Source: CAZFBR01 sp035353495 [NCBI: uncultured bacterium] (GTDB lineage Bacteria > DAOPZR01). From it: a DNA stretch of 7,055 bases. A model generated the notes under the pieces. It was not told where the DNA came from and did not search any database. It was given only the letters and a program-made list of their open reading frames with translations. Every line of letters begins with the position of its first letter. Position 1 is the first letter of the stretch. The stretch lies in NCBI GenBank assembly GCA_964517215.1, contig CAZFBR010000185.1:1-7055 (forward strand), given 5' to 3'. Made by a program: the position numbers and the translations under genes. Below are positions 5,727 through 7,055 of this stretch, one piece after another.

Positions 5727-7055
5727 GTGACCCCCCGCCTGATTATTCCCGCGATTATGGCGCTGGTGCTCATCCTCTGCGTGATGACCCTGGCGCCCGG
5801 GCCGGTCGACAACGGCGACAGCGGGGAGTTTCTCGCCGTGGCCGCCTCGTTCTGGGTGCCGCATCCGAGCGGCTATCCGACCTACGCCCTGCTGGCCGCG
5901 CTCTGCTACCGCCTGCCGCTGTTCGGGTTCACGCCGTTCGAACGGGTGGCGCTGCTGTCGGCGGCGGGCGCGCTGCTGGCGGCGGGGGTGCTGGCCGGGC
6001 TGCTGCTGCGGACGGGCGTGCCGTGGGCGGTGGCGGGGGTGGCGGCGCTGCTGGCGGTGCTGAATCCGCTGGTCTGGTCGCAGGCGGTGATGGCGGAGGT
6101 GTACACGCTGCATCTGCTCTTTTTCACCGGGGTGCTGTGGCTGGCCTGGCGGCTTGCGGCGCCGGCCGCACGTCGCTGGTGGCTGGCGGCCGGGCTCTGG
6201 TGCGGGCTGGGGCTCGGGGTGCATGCGACCCTGGTCCTGATCGTGCCGCTGCTGTGGTGGCGTGCGTGGTGCGCGCCCCGCCGGGGCAAGGCGCTGGCGG
6301 CCCTGGCGCTGGGGACGGGGGCCGGGCTGCTGGTCTATGGCTACCTGCCGCTGGCGGCGGCGCTGGCGCCGTACGCCAACTGGGGCAATCCGTCGACGCT
6401 GGCGCGGTTTGTCGACCATGTCTCCCTGGCGCAATTCCGCGGCGACGCCTGGCAATGGTCGCGGCTGCCGCTCAAGCTCACGGTGCTGGGCGAGACGCTG
6501 GTCGGGACGCTGGGGCTGCCCGCGCTCGCGCTGGCGGTGTTCGGCTGCGCCGCGGCGTGGCGCGCGCCCGCGCGCCGGCCGCTGCTGATGGCGATGCTGG
6601 CGTATGCGCTGCTGGTGACGCTGGCGTTCGGGCAGGGACGCGCGTCCGTGCTCGCGGCCTCGTTTCCGGTGCATCTCATGCCGGTGGTCGCTGCCGGCGC
6701 CCTGCTGGCCGGCTGGGGCTGGTCGGCGCTGCGCGCACCGCGCCTGCGTGCGGTTATGCTCGCGGCCCTGCTGGTGTGGTTTCTGGTGCAGTTGCCGGTG
6801 GCCTGGCGGCAGGCCGATCGCCGGGACAACCTGATCCTGACCCGCCTGGCGGTGCGCCTGCTGCAGGCCTGCCCGCCGCGCGGAATGCTGCTCGTCGAGC
6901 AGGATGACATCACCTTTCCGCTCTGGGCGGTGCAGGCGTCCGGCCTGCGCCCCGAGGTGCTGGTGGTCAACGGCACTCTGCTCAATTTCGACTGGTATCG
7001 CGAACAGATGGCGGTGCGGGCCGGGGTGCCGGTCTGTCCGGATGCGGCCGGCCAG
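5727..7055 (+). CDS. DUF2723 / TMEM260-like multispanning membrane protein (putative GT-C O-glycosyltransferase), 3' truncated
   Basis: The frame from the GTG at 5727 stays open to the window end (443 codons). It opens with a membrane anchor (about 5-22). The DUF2723 signature follows: DNGDSGEF (28-35, with D31 and E34) and HPSGYPTY (46-53), equivalent to the family's 'GDSGEF...HPPGYPLY'. WSQAVMAEVYTLH (117-129) matches the family's 'WSQAVIAEVYTLN'. NWGNPSTLARFVDHV (218-232) matches its 'NWGDP' loop. The segment LLVEQDDITFPLWAVQ (388-403), followed by GLRPEVLVVNGTLL, matches the family's distal 'DNDTFPLWYLQ...RPDV'. Several hydrophobic helices lie between (about 73-95, 99-114, 128-142, 151-179, 189-213, 253-275, 286-302, 315-331, 341-358). 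Human TMEM260, a member of this family, is an O-mannosyltransferase; the bacterial role is inferred from that. The stop codon of the preceding gene is in the same frame 33 nt upstream. Substrates cannot be told, and the C-terminus is outside the window. Confidence 0.88.
   Translation, partial: MTPRLIIPAIMALVLILCVMTLAPGPVDNGDSGEFLAVAASFWVPHPSGYPTYALLAALCYRLPLFGFTPFERVALLSAAGALLAAGVLAGLLLRTGVPWAVAGVAALLAVLNPLVWSQAVMAEVYTLHLLFFTGVLWLAWRLAAPAARRWWLAAGLWCGLGLGVHATLVLIVPLLWWRAWCAPRRGKALAALALGTGAGLLVYGYLPLAAALAPYANWGNPSTLARFVDHVSLAQFRGDAWQWSRLPLKLTVLGETLVGTLGLPALALAVFGCAAAWRAPARRPLLMAMLAYALLVTLAFGQGRASVLAASFPVHLMPVVAAGALLAGWGWSALRAPRLRAVMLAALLVWFLVQLPVAWRQADRRDNLILTRLAVRLLQACPPRGMLLVEQDDITFPLWAVQASGLRPEVLVVNGTLLNFDWYREQMAVRAGVPVCPDAAGQ

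Noticed and set aside
3552-6674. A 1040-codon open frame on the minus strand
   Set aside because: Its product is dominated by Arg, Gln, His and Pro with no domain, and it lies antisense to two clear membrane-protein genes. Long antisense frames are expected in GC-rich DNA.
3660-6800. Recurrent CTGGCG/GCGCTG-type short repeats
   Set aside because: These are Leu-Ala codon runs of membrane helices in GC-rich genes. They have no regular spacing or flanking symmetry and are not a repeat element.
6023-6907. A 294-codon plus-strand frame within the DUF2723 gene
   Set aside because: Its product is Gly/Ala/Arg-rich, whereas the overlapping frame has full DUF2723 motifs and runs to the window edge.

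Overview
The window is high-GC bacterial chromosome, compact and entirely on the + strand. It holds the 3' end of a protein-export gene (secF, possibly the SecF part of a SecD-SecF fusion). A strong intrinsic terminator and a 5' regulatory gap of about 200 bases follow. After that comes a three-gene block: a full-length bifunctional (p)ppGpp synthetase/hydrolase (rel), a GT-C-type membrane glycosyltransferase, and the first 443 codons of a second, different GT-C-type protein (DUF2723/TMEM260-like) that runs off the window. There are no RNA genes, mobile elements, CRISPR arrays or sizeable DNA repeats.

Organism: the families are widespread, so the taxon is a guess. High GC, GTG starts, tightly packed genes, a SecF with an oversized extracytoplasmic region and a DUF2723 protein suggest a Gram-negative, possibly from the PVC superphylum (Verrucomicrobiota/Kiritimatiellota-like). 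Confidence in this is low; only the gene families are firm.

Layout. Bases 2-1303: SecF, with five C-terminal membrane helices after at least 250 extracytoplasmic residues. Bases 1325-1360: terminator with a perfect 12-bp stem. Bases 1375-1403: sigma70-type promoter with a perfect TATAAT and 17-bp spacer. Bases 1413-1505: possible 30-codon leader ORF whose TGA overlaps the GTG of rel. Bases 1502-3631: rel. Bases 3615-5693: GT-C glycosyltransferase overlapping rel by 17 nt. Bases 5663-5691: possible internal promoter. Bases 5727-7055: DUF2723 protein, 3' truncated.

How the genes may work together: secF belongs to a separate upstream transcription unit. The rel promoter should drive rel and the overlapping glycosyltransferase gene as one message, probably continuing into the DUF2723 gene 33 nt further on. 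Both membrane proteins look like polyprenyl-phosphate-sugar-dependent transferases acting on the outer face of the inner membrane, so the operon may link alarmone control with surface or exported-protein glycosylation. That link is inference from gene order. The most unusual things are the enlarged SecF extracytoplasmic domain with ComEA/GspK-like 'LNT' motifs, and the repeated arrangement (promoter, near-leaderless mini-ORF, GTGA overlap) in front of both GTG-started genes.
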